From NCBI RefSeq assembly GCF_002198095.1, contig NZ_NHMK01000009.1:186001-250000 (forward strand): a stretch of DNA of 64,000 nt, in the 5' to 3' direction. The notes under the pieces were generated by a model. It saw only the letters and a program-made list of their open reading frames with translations. It was not told the origin of the DNA and ran no database searches. The position numbers and the translations under genes were made by a program. Below, in pieces: positions 29,172 through 43,320 of this stretch. Each line of letters opens with the position of its first letter. Positions within the stretch are counted from its first letter, which is position 1. Source of the DNA: Deinococcus indicus (GTDB lineage Bacteria; Deinococcota; Deinococci; Deinococcales; Deinococcaceae).

Positions 29172-29738
29172 TCACCTCAGGAACAGCGGGAGCAGCAGGT
29201 TGGCGCTCAGGATGCCGCCCGCGAAGAAGGACACGGTGGCGATCAGGCTGGGCCGTTGCAGGGTGCTCAGGCCCGTGATGGCGTGACCGCTGGTGCAGCC
29301 CCCGGCGTAGCGGGTGCCGAACCCCACCAGCAGGCCCGACAGGATCAGCAGGCCCCAAGTGGCGGGGCGGGTCAGGTCGGTCAGTTCGGCGGGCAGCAGG
29401 CCGGGTTGCACGGTCACGCCCAGCGTGCCCAGGCTCTGCACGGCCGCGCCGGACAGCGCGGTGGGGGCCGGGTCGCGCAGCAGGGTGGCGGCCAGCACGC
29501 CGCCCAGGATCAGGCCGGCGGCGAACAGCAGATTCCAGCTCTGGGCGCGCCAGTCGTGGCGGAACAGGGCGGGTTTCAGGCGGTCCGGCAGCAGGACAGC
29601 GCAGGCGTGGCGCAGGTTCGAGGAGATCCCGAAGGCGCGGTTGCCCAGCAGCAGCAGCAGCGGCACGGTCAGGCCGATCAGGGGGCCGCTCACGTACCAC
29701 GGCCAGGGTTCCTGAAGCAGGCGCAGCAGCTCAGGCAC
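29172..29738 (-). CDS. YeeE/YedE-family sulfur-compound transporter, first half
   Basis: Membrane protein of 188 residues with about five hydrophobic segments and the signature [20 protein letters not shown], whose Cys is thought to relay the sulfur substrate. [12 protein letters not shown] near residue 40 is also conserved in the family. It overlaps the upstream gene by 8 bp and is separated from the downstream half by 4 bp, so the three are one operon. Confidence 0.92.
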   Translation of the reverse strand: MPELLRLLQEPWPWYVSGPLIGLTVPLLLLLGNRAFGISSNLRHACAVLLPDRLKPALFRHDWRAQSWNLLFAAGLILGGVLAATLLRDPAPTALSGAAVQSLGTLGVTVQPGLLPAELTDLTRPATWGLLILSGLLVGFGTRYAGGCTSGHAITGLSTLQRPSLIATVSFFAGGILSANLLLPLFLR

Positions 29739-30309
29739 GCGCGGCCTCCTGCGCGGCGTGCGCGGCCAGACACTGCGCGAAGGCGTCCTTCAGGGCGCTG
29801 CCGGCCTGCTCGTGAATGACGAGCTTGATCTTGGCGGCCATCTTGGGCACCAGGGCGCCGAGTTCGGTCAGGTCGCGGCACGCCGAGATCTGCGCGACGT
29901 ACGGCGCGGCCCGGCCGCCCAGGTGTTCGGTCAGGACGCCGCGCAGGTGGGCGCTGATCTCTGGCAGGGTATGCGGGACCGGGGGCAGTTCGGCGGCGGG
30001 CGGCGCCTGCACCTCCGCGCTGGGTAGCGCGTCGTCCGGCAGGGCGTTCAGGGCCGCCTGCGCCTCCTGCATCAGCTGCTGTTGCAGCTGCGCGGGCAGG
30101 GGAACGGCGGGCGCTGCGGGGGTGGCGGCAGGTGCCAGCAGGTTCAGCTGTTGCAGGTCTTTCAGGGCGCTCTGCAACTCGCCGAGCGGCAGGCGCGTCA
30201 GCGCGGCGACCTCCTCCAGCGCGCGGCGGCCGTTGCACATCATGTAGACCCGCAGCTGTTCCCGCGTCAACTGAAGGCCGTCCGGTCGGGGAAGACGCTC
30301 GTAGATCAT
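29731..30309 (-). CDS. Unknown protein with winged-helix-like N-terminus, YeeE/YedE operon
   Basis: 192 residues. Residues 1-60 ([36 protein letters not shown]) look like a winged-helix module; 60-110 is a Pro/Ala/Gln linker; the C-terminal helical domain ([21 protein letters not shown] to [16 protein letters not shown]) resembles small scaffold or sensor domains but I do not recognise it. Two Cys (about 135 and 185) may be relevant in a sulfur operon. Its ATG overlaps the stop of the upstream gene and it overlaps the transporter gene, so co-translation is likely. Could be a regulator; unproven. Confidence 0.7.
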   Translation of the reverse strand: MIYERLPRPDGLQLTREQLRVYMMCNGRRALEEVAALTRLPLGELQSALKDLQQLNLLAPAATPAAPAVPLPAQLQQQLMQEAQAALNALPDDALPSAEVQAPPAAELPPVPHTLPEISAHLRGVLTEHLGGRAAPYVAQISACRDLTELGALVPKMAAKIKLVIHEQAGSALKDAFAQCLAAHAAQEAARA

Positions 30310-30596
30310 TATTCCAGCGTTCCCAGCACGTCCCGCACGAGGTTCAGGACCAGGATCACGAACACGGCGCCCAGCAGCAGGATCACGGACAGGATCAGCA
30401 TCGAGCTGTCGGCGGGACGGCCGAAGGTCAGGGCGCCCACCACCAGGTAACTCAGGGCGAACACGGCGATCATGGCGAGCAGCTGCGTCAGGCGCGTGCC
30501 GATCAGTCCGCCGGACGCCCGCGACTTCAGCTGATACCCGAAGAAGGTGCTGTAGGCCATGATGAGGAAACCGGCGGCGATGAGTGCGATGGTCAT
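30309..30596 (-). CDS. Small membrane protein, first gene of the YeeE/YedE operon
   Basis: A 95-residue protein with three hydrophobic segments (about 2-18, 35-57, 66-88) and no recognised domain; its middle reads SRASGGLIGTRLTQLL. The start is ATG 30596 with Shine-Dalgarno AAGGAG 7 nt upstream; a longer frame is unsupported. It leads a four-gene unit with the unknown winged-helix-like protein and both transporter halves. Confidence 0.72.
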   Translation of the reverse strand: MTIALIAAGFLIMAYSTFFGYQLKSRASGGLIGTRLTQLLAMIAVFALSYLVVGALTFGRPADSSMLILSVILLLGAVFVILVLNLVRDVLGTLE

Positions 30597-30763
30597 GGGT
30601 GGAACTCCTTGAACGGACGAGAGGGCGGGGGGCACGCGGGGCGACAGGACACCGTGGCCGCCTCTCGGGGGAGGCGTCCGGGGGTGGTGACCGGGAAGTG
30701 GTACTGACCTGAGTCCTTCAACCTGAAGTATGAAAAATCTCTCTTACGGCGGTATGACACGCT

Positions 30764-30797
30764 ACCCCCGCTGGGGACGCACCCAGCGGGGGTTTTT
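30764..30797 (+). terminator. Orphan intrinsic terminator
   Basis: A 12-bp perfect stem ACCCCCGCTGGG/CCCAGCGGGGGT with a 6-nt loop and TTTTT. No plus-strand gene precedes it within 2 kb. The outer inverted repeat CCTGAAGT (30722-30729) and ACTTCAGG (30801-30808) encloses it. The rest of the 305-bp gene-free stretch 30597-30901 holds the minus-strand operon leader and the TACCCT -10 (30889-30894) of the subtilase gene. Confidence 0.75.
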
Positions 30798-30901
30798 AAG
30801 ACTTCAGGGGGGAGATGCCCCCGCGGCGGACACCGGGCCGGCCCCCGCCCACGCCGCACGTGCGGTCCCGGCGCCGGCCGCCGTCCCCTACCCTGAAAGG
30901 G

Positions 30902-32836
30902 ATGCCCGTGTTCTCTGCGCCCCTGACCCGTTACCTGACCCTGGCCGTCCTGACCGGCGCCCTCCTGAGCGCCTGTGGCGGAGGCGGCTCCGGGCCTTCC
31001 CAGACGACCCCGGCCACGCCGGCGCCGACGACCCCCGTCACCCCGGCCCCAGTCACCCCGGCCCCCGCCACGACCTTCAGCGTGAGCGGAATCCTGACGT
31101 TCCCCGGCGCGACCGGTGCCGCCACTGACGACACGCCCGCCGTCCACGCGGCCCGCACCACCCCGGCCGGCGGAACCGGCGAGATTCCCGGCGAGTACCT
31201 GATCGTGACCCGCCCCGGCCTGAGCGTGCAGGGCCTGGGCACCCTGACCGTGACCACCCCGGACGTGGGGGTGACCACGCTGCGCCGCGTGACCGGCTCC
31301 AGCGCTGCCGGACTGGCCCTGTACCGCAGCGAACAGACCCTCAGCGCACCGCAGTCGCGGCTGGTCGCGCAGGCGCTGCTCGGACAGCCGGGCGTGCAGG
31401 CCGTCACGCCCAACCGCCGCCTGCAGGCGCTGGCCACTCCGAACGACCCGTACTACCCGTTGCAGTGGCAGTACCCGGCGCTGAACCTGCCCGCCGCCTG
31501 GAACCGCACGACCGGCGCGGCCGTCACGGTGGCCGTCGTGGACAGCGGCGTGGTGCCGCACGCGGACCTGCGCGACCGCACCCTGCCCGGCATGGACTTC
31601 GTGAGTGACCCCGACCTGGCCGGCGACGGCAACGGCGTGGACCCCGACCCCACCGACCTGGGCGGCGACACCGACTACCACGGCACGCACGTGGCCGGCA
31701 GCGTCGCCGCGCACACCGGGAACGGCCGGGGCGTGGCGGGCGTCAGCTGGGGCGCGCGGATCGTGCCGGTCCGGGCGCTCGACACGACCGGCGCCGGCAG
31801 CCTCGCGGACATCCTGGACGGGGTGCTGTGGGCGGCGGGCGTACCCGTGGACGGCGTGCCCGAAAACCGCCACCCGGCGCGCATCGTGAATCTCAGCCTG
31901 GGCGGGCCGGGCGCCTGCTCGGCCGCCGAGCGGCGCGTCTTCGCGGAACTGCGCGCCCGGCAGGTCGTCACGGTCGTCGCGGCCGGGAACGACGACGTGG
32001 ACGTCTCGACCAGCTCGCCCGCCAACTGCGCGGACGTGATCACGGTCGGCGCGACCGGTCCCGACGGCCGCCGCGCGCCGTACTCCAATCACGGCGCCCG
32101 CATCGACGTGATGGCCCCCGGCGGGAACTCGCGCCTGAGCGTCAGCGTGAACGGCCGCGCCTACCCCGGCGGGATTCTCAGCACCGTCCGCGACCAGGGC
32201 GGGCAGGACGCCTACGCCTTCATGGACGGCACCTCGATGGCCGCGCCGCACGTCGCGGGCGCCGCCGCGCTGCTGCTGGGCCAGGAACCCACCCTGACAC
32301 CCGATCAGGTCCGCGCGCGCCTGCGGGCCAGCGCCGCGCCGCTCGGCAGCCGCTGCGACGTCAGCGGCGGCTGCGGCGCCGGCCTGATCGACGTGAACGC
32401 GCTGCTGAGCGGCCAGACTCCCACCGCGCCCGCACCCACACCGCCGGTCACGAACACGGCCGTCGTGGTCGCGGCGCTGTTCATGGACGGAGACACGCTG
32501 GACGCCAGCCGCAGCGAATTCACGGAAGTGCCGGGGGGAACCCTCCGGCCCCCGTACACCCTGCGGAACCTGAAGGCCGGCACCTACCTCGTGGCCGCGT
32601 GGCAGGACACCGACGACGACGGACAGGTGGACGACGGCGAACCCTTCGGCGTGTACCCGGACCCCCTGACCCTCAGCGGCGCCGGCCGCGCCCTGACCGG
32701 CATCGACCTGACCATGGAGGCCGCCGCCGTGACGGGCGCCAGCCTGACCGGCAGCGTGACCGCTGAACGGGCGCGCCACGCACGCGCCACCCTCCGGGCC
32801 ATGACCGGGAGCGACGGGAAGCAGTCCACGCCCTGA
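30902..32836 (+). CDS. Secreted S8 (subtilisin-like) serine protease lipoprotein
   Basis: Extracellular lipoprotein protease of 644 residues. The signal peptide ends in lipobox LLSAC, followed by a Gly and Thr/Pro-rich spacer. A propeptide-like region precedes the catalytic domain, with Asp in VAVVDSGVVPH, His in HGTHVAGSVAAH, Asn in VVAAGNDD and Ser in DGTSMAAPHVAGAA. The C-terminal 200 residues include a DxDxDG-type calcium motif (DTDDDGQVDDGEP) in a beta-rich domain. TACCCT 7 nt before the ATG gives a leaderless start; an earlier ATG at 30815 is rejected because the signal peptide begins at 30902. Confidence 0.93.
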   Translation: MPVFSAPLTRYLTLAVLTGALLSACGGGGSGPSQTTPATPAPTTPVTPAPVTPAPATTFSVSGILTFPGATGAATDDTPAVHAARTTPAGGTGEIPGEYLIVTRPGLSVQGLGTLTVTTPDVGVTTLRRVTGSSAAGLALYRSEQTLSAPQSRLVAQALLGQPGVQAVTPNRRLQALATPNDPYYPLQWQYPALNLPAAWNRTTGAAVTVAVVDSGVVPHADLRDRTLPGMDFVSDPDLAGDGNGVDPDPTDLGGDTDYHGTHVAGSVAAHTGNGRGVAGVSWGARIVPVRALDTTGAGSLADILDGVLWAAGVPVDGVPENRHPARIVNLSLGGPGACSAAERRVFAELRARQVVTVVAAGNDDVDVSTSSPANCADVITVGATGPDGRRAPYSNHGARIDVMAPGGNSRLSVSVNGRAYPGGILSTVRDQGGQDAYAFMDGTSMAAPHVAGAAALLLGQEPTLTPDQVRARLRASAAPLGSRCDVSGGCGAGLIDVNALLSGQTPTAPAPTPPVTNTAVVVAALFMDGDTLDASRSEFTEVPGGTLRPPYTLRNLKAGTYLVAAWQDTDDDGQVDDGEPFGVYPDPLTLSGAGRALTGIDLTMEAAAVTGASLTGSVTAERARHARATLRAMTGSDGKQSTP

Positions 32837-32893
32837 ACGGGCCTGAATGGCTCTGAGCAACTCTGGGCGGCGCGGAACGCTACAGTTCGGCGC

Positions 32894-33592
32894 ATGACCC
32901 GCCCGCACGCCGTGATCCTGGACCTGGACGACACCCTCTTCGACGACACGGCCTGCACGCACGCGGGCCTGGGCGCCGTGGCGCGGGCGCACGGCCTGAA
33001 GGTGGACCCGGCGGCGCTGTTCGAGCGGCACGCGGCGCACATCCGCGCCATTGACCCGCTGCTGTTCAGCGGTCAGCTGGACGCGCACGGCGCGCGGGTG
33101 CGGCGCTTCTCGGGCCTGCTGACCGAACTGGGCGCCGCCGACCCGGACGGCGAGGCGGCCACCCTCGTGTACCGCGCCGCGTACCGCCAGCACTGGCGAC
33201 TGCTGCCCGGCGCGCCGGACGTCCTGCGTGACCTGCGGGCCGCCGGGCTGCGGCTGGCCGTTCTGACCAACTACGTGCGCGAGGTGCAGGGCCAGAAACT
33301 CGCGCACTTCGGCCTGGACGCCCTGGTGGACGCCGTGCTGTGCGTCGAGGACGTGCCCGCCGCCAAGCCCGACGCCCGCGCGTACCACGCCGCCTGCGCC
33401 GCGCTGCACGTCACGCCCGCGCGGGCCGTGATGGTCGGCGACTCCTGGGAAAAGGACGTGCAGGGCGCCCTGGCTGCCGGACTGCGGGCCGTGTGGGTCA
33501 GCCGGACCGGGCGGCCCGCCCCCGACGCCGGCGTGCCGGTCGTGTCCCGCCTGGCGGACCTGCCGGCCGCGCTGGGCCTCGTGCCCGCCTGA
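32894..33592 (+). CDS. HAD-superfamily phosphatase
   Basis: Cytoplasmic HAD-IA hydrolase of 232 residues. Motif I DLDDTLFDDT (nucleophile Asp10), motif II LTNYV, motif III Lys in AKPDARAY, and motif IV VMVGDSWEKD are intact, with a helical cap between I and II. Such proteins dephosphorylate small metabolites or nucleotides (YjjG-like); the substrate is unknown. TACAGT (32881-32886) lies 7 nt before the ATG. It is convergent with ppsA. Confidence 0.9.
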   Translation: MTRPHAVILDLDDTLFDDTACTHAGLGAVARAHGLKVDPAALFERHAAHIRAIDPLLFSGQLDAHGARVRRFSGLLTELGAADPDGEAATLVYRAAYRQHWRLLPGAPDVLRDLRAAGLRLAVLTNYVREVQGQKLAHFGLDALVDAVLCVEDVPAAKPDARAYHAACAALHVTPARAVMVGDSWEKDVQGALAAGLRAVWVSRTGRPAPDAGVPVVSRLADLPAALGLVPA

Positions 33593-33594
33593 CA

Positions 33595-33646
33595 GCAGGC
33601 GGGGCGGGGAACGCAACACACTCCCGCGCGCCGCCCCCCGCCCTGC
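33595..33646. terminator. GC hairpin between HAD gene and ppsA
   Basis: GCAGGCGGGGCGGGG pairs imperfectly with CCGCCCCCCGCCCTGC. Located between two convergent stop codons; no T-tract. Confidence 0.4.
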
Positions 33647-33652
33647 CCGGCG

Positions 33653-36052
<2,400 letters not shown>

Positions 36053-36223
36053 TGCTTTTCTCCGATGTAGAGGGAATCCAGAAGACTGGAACCGGGCGAA
36101 TTAGTGTTGCCTTACCCCGCCAGCTTACCCGAGGGCCGCCCCGCGCCCCGCCACTTGTCCAGTGACACGGGCCGCCTGTCTGGGCAGCCGCTCCCACCGG
36201 GCCCGCCGTGTCACCCTGAACGC

Positions 36224-37063
36224 ATGACCCAGGCAGACGCCACGCCCGGCCCACCCCCGCACCCCCGCACGGTCGTCATCGTCAGCGACCACACCGGCCT
36301 GACCGCCGAGAACATCGCCCGCGCGCTGCTGGCGCACTTTCCCGGCCAGTCCCTGCGCTACCTGCGCCGCCCGTTCACCGCCGACCTCGCCGCCGCGCAG
36401 AGCGTCGCGCGGGAAGTCTGCGCCCTGGCCGAACGCGGCGAGCACCCGCTGGTCTTCACGACCGTCACCCGCGCCGAGGTCCTGACCGAACTCCAGACCT
36501 GCCCCGCGCAGGTGTTCGACCTGCTCGGCCCCGGCCTGAGCGCCCTGGAACAGGAATTCCAGCAGCGCGCCACCCGCACCGTCGGCCGCCACCACGACAT
36601 GCACGACACCGACGCCTACCTGTCCCGCATGGACGCCCTGGACTTCGCGCTCGCCACCGACGACGGCGTGGGCGACAAGCAGTACGGCCTGTCCGACGTG
36701 ATCCTGGTCGGCGTCTCCCGCGCCGGCAAGACCCCCACCAGCCTGTTCCTGGCCTTGCAGCACGGCGTGCGCGCCAGCAACTACCCGCTTGCCGAGGACG
36801 ACTTCGATCGCAGCAGCCTGCCGCTGCCCCTGGAAGCGCACCGCCACAAACTGCAGGGCCTGACCATCGACCCCCGCCGCCTGCACGCCATCCGCACGCA
36901 GCGCAAACCCGGCAGCCGCTACGCCAGCCTCGAACAGTGCGAACACGAGGTCCGCCGCGCCGAACGCATGTTCCAGCGCGCCGGCATTCCCGTGCGCGAC
37001 ACCACCAGCGCCAGCGTCGAGGAGATCGCCGCCGGCATCCTGAACGCCCTGCGCAAGGGCTGA
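36224..37063 (+). CDS. ppsR: PEP synthase regulatory protein (DUF299 kinase/pyrophosphorylase)
   Basis: Bifunctional Ser/Thr kinase and pyrophosphorylase of 279 residues that switches PEP synthase off (ADP-dependent) and on (Pi-dependent). Hallmarks: [19 protein letters not shown] at the N-terminus, the P-loop-like [17 protein letters not shown], and [13 protein letters not shown] homologue may instead act on pyruvate phosphate dikinase, but adjacency to ppsA supports PEP synthase. ATG 36224 follows CACCCT (36212-36217) by 6 nt; the upstream ATG at 36104 is rejected. Confidence 0.93.
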   Translation: MTQADATPGPPPHPRTVVIVSDHTGLTAENIARALLAHFPGQSLRYLRRPFTADLAAAQSVAREVCALAERGEHPLVFTTVTRAEVLTELQTCPAQVFDLLGPGLSALEQEFQQRATRTVGRHHDMHDTDAYLSRMDALDFALATDDGVGDKQYGLSDVILVGVSRAGKTPTSLFLALQHGVRASNYPLAEDDFDRSSLPLPLEAHRHKLQGLTIDPRRLHAIRTQRKPGSRYASLEQCEHEVRRAERMFQRAGIPVRDTTSASVEEIAAGILNALRKG

Positions 37064-37078
37064 AGGGAAGACCGGTTC

Positions 37079-37240
37079 GGATACAGACTCCGATTGAATG
37101 GGCTGCAAAGCCCGCTGGGTCCGAGCGGATGCGACTCGGAGAGCTGCCCCGCAGAGCAGGAGAGAAACGGGTTCCGGGCGTGGAGCCGGCAATCCGGTGA
37201 AGTTCCGGATTGTTGGCGAAACAAACGGCAGTCCGTATGA
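37079..37240 (+). repeat. Element A copy 4, full length
   Basis: Begins GATACAGACTCCGATTG, ends GGCAGTCCGTATGA, 162 bp, 15 bp after the ppsR stop and in the same orientation. The CAATCCGG/CCGGATTG hairpin (37189 onward) is perfect here. Confidence 0.9.
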
Positions 37241-37247
37241 ACAGCAA

Positions 37248-37285
37248 CGCCGAGCCCCCGCCCGGTTCAGGCAGGGGGCTCGGCG
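37248..37285 (-). terminator. Terminator after pgi
   Basis: A 12-bp perfect stem (CGCCGAGCCCCC at 37248-37259 with 37274-37285) lies 13 bp after the pgi stop on the minus strand, followed by TTGCTGTTC. Confidence 0.75.
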
Positions 37286-37298
37286 GACCTGTCAGCGC

Positions 37299-38933
37299 TT
37301 ACCGGCGCGTGCGGTAGCGGCGGATCAGGGTGTTCGTGGAACTGTCGTGCGTCAGCTCGGGTTCGGCGGCGGCGTGCAGTTCCGGCACGATCTTCCCGGC
37401 CAGCACCTTGCCCAGTTCCACGCCCCACTGGTCGAAGGAATTGATGTTCCACACGGCGCCCTGCACGAAGACCTTGTGTTCGTACAGCGCGATCAGCGCG
37501 CCCAGCGTATGCGGGGTCAGGCGGTCGGCCAGGATGGTGTTCGTGGGGCGGTTCCCGTCGAACACGCGGTGCGGCGCGAGGTCGGCCTGGACGCCCTCGG
37601 CCAGCACGGCGTCCAGGCTCTTGCCGAACGCCAGCGCCTCGGTCTGCGCGAACACGTTGGCCATGAGGAGGTCGTGGTGGGGCGCGCCACCCTCCAGGGG
37701 CAGGGGGTTGAGGGTCTGGCAGAAGCCGATGAAGTCGCAGGGGATCAGTTTGGTGCCCTGGTGGATCAGCTGGTAGAAGGCGTGCTGGCCGTTCGTGCCG
37801 GGCTGCCCCCAGATGACCGGGCCGGTCTGGTAGTCGGTGGTCTGGCCGTCCAGGGTGACGTGCTTGCCGTTGCTTTCCATGTCCAGCTGCTGCAGGTACG
37901 CCGGGAAGTACGCGAGGTACTGGTCGTACGGCAGCACGGCGTGGCTCTGCGCGTCATGGAAGTTGTTGTACCAGAGGCCCAGCATTCCCAGCAGGACCGG
38001 CAGGTTCCCCTCCAGCGGCGCGGTACGGAAGTGCTCGTCCATGGCGTGGAACCCGGCCAGCAGTTCACGGAAGCGGTCCGGGCCGACCGCCAGCATCAGG
38101 CTCAGGCCGATGGCGCTGTCCATGGAGTAGCGGCCGCCCACCCAGTCCCAGAAACCGAACATGTTCGCCGTGTCGATCCCGAACTTCTGCACGGCGTCCG
38201 CGTTCGTGGACACCGCCACGAAGTGCCGCGCGACCGCCGATTCGTCCCCCAGTGCTGCGAGCAGCCACGCGCGGGCACTCTGCGCGTTCGCCATGGTCTC
38301 CTGCGTGGTGAAGGTCTTGCTCGACACGATGACCAGCGTCTCGGCCGGGTCCAGGTCGCGGGTCTTCTCGACCAGGTCGGTGCCGTCCACGTTCGACACG
38401 AAGCGCAGCGTCAGGTCCCGCTGCGCGTAGTGCCGCAGCGCCTCGTAGGCCATGACCGGCCCCAGGTCGCTGCCGCCGATGCCGATGTTCACGATGTTCC
38501 GCAGGGGCCGCCCGGTGTGGCCCAGCCACGTCCCGGCGCGCACCTGATCCGCGAAGGCCGCCATGCGCCCGAGGACCTCGTGCACGTCGGGTACGACGTT
38601 GCGGCCGTCCACCATGACGGTCGCGCCTTCCGGGGCGCGCAGCGCGGTGTGCAGCACGGCGCGCCCCTCGGTCACGTTGATCTTCTCGCCGGCGAACATG
38701 GCGTCCCGGCGGGCCTCCACGCCCGTCTCGCGCGCCAGGGCCAGCAGCAGCTTCAGCGTCTCGTCGGTCACGCGGTTCTTGCTGTAGTCCAGGTACAGTC
38801 CGGCGCCCTCGGCGCTCAGGCGTTCGCCGCGCGCGGGGTCGGCGGCGAACAGGTCGCGCAGGTGCAGGTGACGGGTGGCTTCGGCGTGGGCAGTCAGGTC
38901 CTGCCAGCTGCGCAACTGGGTGATGGTCGGCAT
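37299..38933 (-). CDS. pgi: Glucose-6-phosphate isomerase
   Basis: Cytoplasmic isomerase of 544 residues linking glycolysis and gluconeogenesis. Signatures: [46 protein letters not shown], and the second PROSITE-like segment with [18 protein letters not shown], whose His and Glu positions form the acid/base pair; [12 protein letters not shown] closes it. The start is ATG 38933 with GGGAGGA 6 nt upstream. Single gene, own terminator. Confidence 0.96.
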   Translation of the reverse strand: MPTITQLRSWQDLTAHAEATRHLHLRDLFAADPARGERLSAEGAGLYLDYSKNRVTDETLKLLLALARETGVEARRDAMFAGEKINVTEGRAVLHTALRAPEGATVMVDGRNVVPDVHEVLGRMAAFADQVRAGTWLGHTGRPLRNIVNIGIGGSDLGPVMAYEALRHYAQRDLTLRFVSNVDGTDLVEKTRDLDPAETLVIVSSKTFTTQETMANAQSARAWLLAALGDESAVARHFVAVSTNADAVQKFGIDTANMFGFWDWVGGRYSMDSAIGLSLMLAVGPDRFRELLAGFHAMDEHFRTAPLEGNLPVLLGMLGLWYNNFHDAQSHAVLPYDQYLAYFPAYLQQLDMESNGKHVTLDGQTTDYQTGPVIWGQPGTNGQHAFYQLIHQGTKLIPCDFIGFCQTLNPLPLEGGAPHHDLLMANVFAQTEALAFGKSLDAVLAEGVQADLAPHRVFDGNRPTNTILADRLTPHTLGALIALYEHKVFVQGAVWNINSFDQWGVELGKVLAGKIVPELHAAAEPELTHDSSTNTLIRRYRTRR

Positions 38934-39213
38934 AGGGTGTCCTCCCGGAGCGGCGGTCCTCGGGGGCCGCGCGCCCTGTACGCCCGCGAGCATACCGCCC
39001 GTCGCGGCCCGCCTGCGCGCCACTGTCTGGGCACACGCCCGCATCCGGCAGGCGCGGCCCGGCGCAGGCCAGACGGGACGAGGTTCCGACGGGGGGGCGG
39101 CCACGCGAATGAAAACCGTGGATCCACCCCCCCCCGACAGACAGAGTCCGTATGGCACGACCTTTCAACGTTCAGTCAGAGAATTGTGCGATTGTCCTCA
39201 TTACCCTGGGGGC
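38934..39213. other. Gene-free stretch with an element A remnant
   Basis: No supported gene in these 280 bp. Around 39141-39155 a short AGAGTCCGTATGG remains that matches only the outer end of element A. C and G homopolymer runs occur at 39127-39136 and 39091-39097. TACCCT (39202-39207) is the -10 of the next gene. Confidence 0.5.
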
Positions 39214-39444
39214 ATGACCAGGAAGGTGAGGGACGCAGAACACTCCAGTTGGGCCCAGTGGGGGACACCCTACCTGAGGGAAGAATCCCGCGTTCAGGCG
39301 CCCGGCGCGGGGTACCGGCCCGCTCCTGCCGAGACGCCTGCGCAGCCGCTGTCGGCCGAGGCCCTGCGCCGCGCGCTGCTGGCCGAGGAGCAGCGTCAGG
39401 TGTTCGCGATCCTCAACCGCCTGCGCCGCGCCCGGCAGCCCTGA
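39214..39444 (+). CDS. Small hypothetical protein
   Basis: A 76-residue soluble protein, MTRKVRDAEHSSWAQWGTPY at the N-terminus, disordered Pro-rich middle, and a helical end with two adjacent Arg/Glu-rich turns (LRRALLAEEQRQVFAILNRL). No family recognised. Support for reality comes from the promoter: TACCCT ends 6 nt before the ATG, the same geometry as validated-looking genes around it, and from the following terminator. It may be a small regulatory or nucleic-acid-binding protein; that is speculation. Confidence 0.6.
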   Translation: MTRKVRDAEHSSWAQWGTPYLREESRVQAPGAGYRPAPAETPAQPLSAEALRRALLAEEQRQVFAILNRLRRARQP

Positions 39445-39493
39445 ACACTGCCCGGTCGCTCTCCAGGCCCTCCTCTTTACAATCGCGTTCCGT

Positions 39494-39536
39494 ACGCCGC
39501 CCCGCGCACCTCTGGTGTCAGGGGCGGCGTTCCGTT
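39494..39536 (+). terminator. Hairpin after the small hypothetical gene
   Basis: A 10-bp perfect stem ACGCCGCCCC/GGGGCGGCGT with a 17-nt loop is followed by TCCGTTTG. A TACAAT (39478-39483) just before it could also drive a short RNA ending here. Confidence 0.6.
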
Positions 39537-39666
39537 TGACAGGCCGGCGGCCCTTCCCATTGGGGGGCGCGGCGCGCTTGAATGCAGCGGTCAACTGCAC
39601 TCACCTCGGGCCTCCCTGAAGTCTGACCGGAGGCCCTCCCGCCTGCTTTCCCGGAGGTTTCCCAGC

Positions 39667-40949
39667 GTGTCCCAGCTTCCTTCTGTCAGTTCTCTGCAAG
39701 ACCGTGACGTGGTGATCGTCGCGGCCGTCCGTACGCCCATCGGCGCCATCCGTGGCAGCCTCTCCACCGTCCGGCCCGACGACCTCGCCGCGCACGCCAT
39801 CCGCGAGGCCGTCGCCCGCAGCGGCGTTCCGGCCGACCAGATCGAGGAGGTGATCCTCGGTTGCGCGAACCAGGCGGGCGAGGACAACCGCAACGTGGCC
39901 CGCATGGCCGCCCTGCTCGCGGGCCTGCCGGACACGGTGGCGGGCCTGACCGTGAACCGCCTGTGCGCCAGCGGCCTGTCGGCCATCAACACGGCGGCCC
40001 GCGCGATCCGCAACGGCGACGGGGACGTGTACGTGGCGGGCGGCGTGGAGAGCATGACCCGCGCGCCCCTCGTGATGCCCAAGGGCGCGCAGGCCTTCGC
40101 GAACGGCAACGTCACCGCCTACGACACCACGCTGGGCTGGCGCTTCCCGAACCCCGCCCTGGAGGCCCTGTTCCCGCTGGAGGCGATGGGGGAGACCGCC
40201 GAGAACATCGTGGGGCGCTCCCGTGAGGGCGCCTACCGGGGCGGCGAGATCACCCGCGAGGACCAGGACGCCTTCGCGCTGGACAGTCAGCGCAAGACGA
40301 TGGACGCCCTGAACGCCGGACGGTTCCGGGATGAGATCGTGCCCGTGCAGGTCAGGGGCCGCCGGGGTGTCACCGTGTTCGACACCGACGAGCACCCCCG
40401 CGTGACTCGCACCGACGGGGGCTTCACCCTCGCGACCGACGAGGCCACCCTGGCGGGCCTGAAACCCGCCTTCCGCAAGGGGGGCAGCGTGACCGCCGGG
40501 AATGCCAGTGGCCTGAACGACGGCGCGGCCGCCCTGGTCCTGATGAGCGCCGCGAAGGCCCGCGAACTGGGCGTCACGCCACTGGCCCGCTGGGTGGGCG
40601 CGGCGGCGGCCGGCGTGGAGGCCCGCGTGATGGGCCTGGGTCCCATTCCCGCCACCCGCAAGCTGCTGGACCGCACCGGTCTGAGCGTGCAGGACCTCGA
40701 CCTGATCGAACTGAACGAGGCCTTCGCCGCGCAGGCGCTGGCCTGCATCCGCGAACTGGAGCTGCCGCAGGACCGGGTGAACGTGAACGGCGGCGCCATC
40801 GCCCTGGGGCACCCGCTGGGCATGAGCGGCGCCCGCCTGATCGTGGCCCTGACGCACGAACTGGCCCGCCAGGGGGGCCGCTACGGACTGGCGACGCTGT
40901 GCGTGGGCGTCGGGCAGGGCGAGGCCGCCATTATCGAGCGGGTGGAGGC

Positions 40950-40953
<4 letters not shown>
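39667..40953 (+). CDS. Thiolase, acetyl-CoA acetyltransferase / 3-oxoadipyl-CoA thiolase type
   Basis: Thiolase of 428 residues. Cys100 ([12 protein letters not shown]), [15 protein letters not shown] and the final Cys in [10 protein letters not shown] are intact. The insertion [14 protein letters not shown] resembles beta-ketoadipyl-CoA thiolases (PcaF/PaaJ). It overlaps a fused CoA transferase by 4 bp, a pairing seen in ketone-body, acetoacetate or beta-ketoadipate breakdown. Start GTG 39667 with GGAGG 9 nt upstream. Another start is not evident. Confidence 0.9.
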
Positions 40954-42320
<1,367 letters not shown>

Positions 42321-42325
42321 CCGCA

Positions 42326-42356
42326 GCGGGCCGCCCGGATCGCCAGGGCGGCCCGC
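42326..42356. terminator. Terminator between CoA transferase and TetR genes
   Basis: An 11-bp perfect stem GCGGGCCGCCC/GGGCGGCCCGC with a 9-nt loop, 5 bp after the CoA transferase stop and 14 bp from the convergent stop. Confidence 0.65.
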
Positions 42357-42369
42357 GCGGGTGCCGGGG

Positions 42370-43026
<657 letters not shown>

Positions 43027-43079
43027 GCCCTCAGGATACAGCCGTCACCGGGCGGCGCGCACACCACGGACCTTCATCT

Positions 43080-43113
43080 GACTGGTAGACACCCGTGACT
43101 GATAGACACCCGC
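43080..43113. repeat. 17-bp tandem repeat upstream of TetR and hpf
   Basis: GACTGGTAGACACCCGT and GACTGATAGACACCCGC in direct tandem, 15 of 17 bases identical, 54 bp upstream of the TetR start. Could be a pair of protein-binding sites; nothing else is seen in 43039-43240. Confidence 0.5.
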
Positions 43114-43240
43114 AGCCGCCGGAAGGAGCGCCGCGCGGGCGGCACAAGCGGGGTGCCGTACGGCCCCGCCGTGGCGACGCCCGTACTCTCTGTTCCGGAG
43201 CATACCCCGAAACGGCCGCGCGGCGCAGTGAGCTGTTCGC

Positions 43241-43270
43241 CTGACACGGCGCTGACTTTGAGCCTAGAGT
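43241..43270 (+). promoter_or_regulatory. Promoter of hpf
   Basis: CTGACA (43241-43246), 18-bp spacer, TAGAGT (43265-43270). Predicted leader is about 45 nt with a purine-rich ribosome site AGGAAGAGG, in contrast to the leaderless genes nearby. Confidence 0.55.
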
Positions 43271-43320
43271 GAATCACCGGAGCCGATCCCACCCTCCGGG
43301 AAAAGGAAGAGGTGAAAGCC

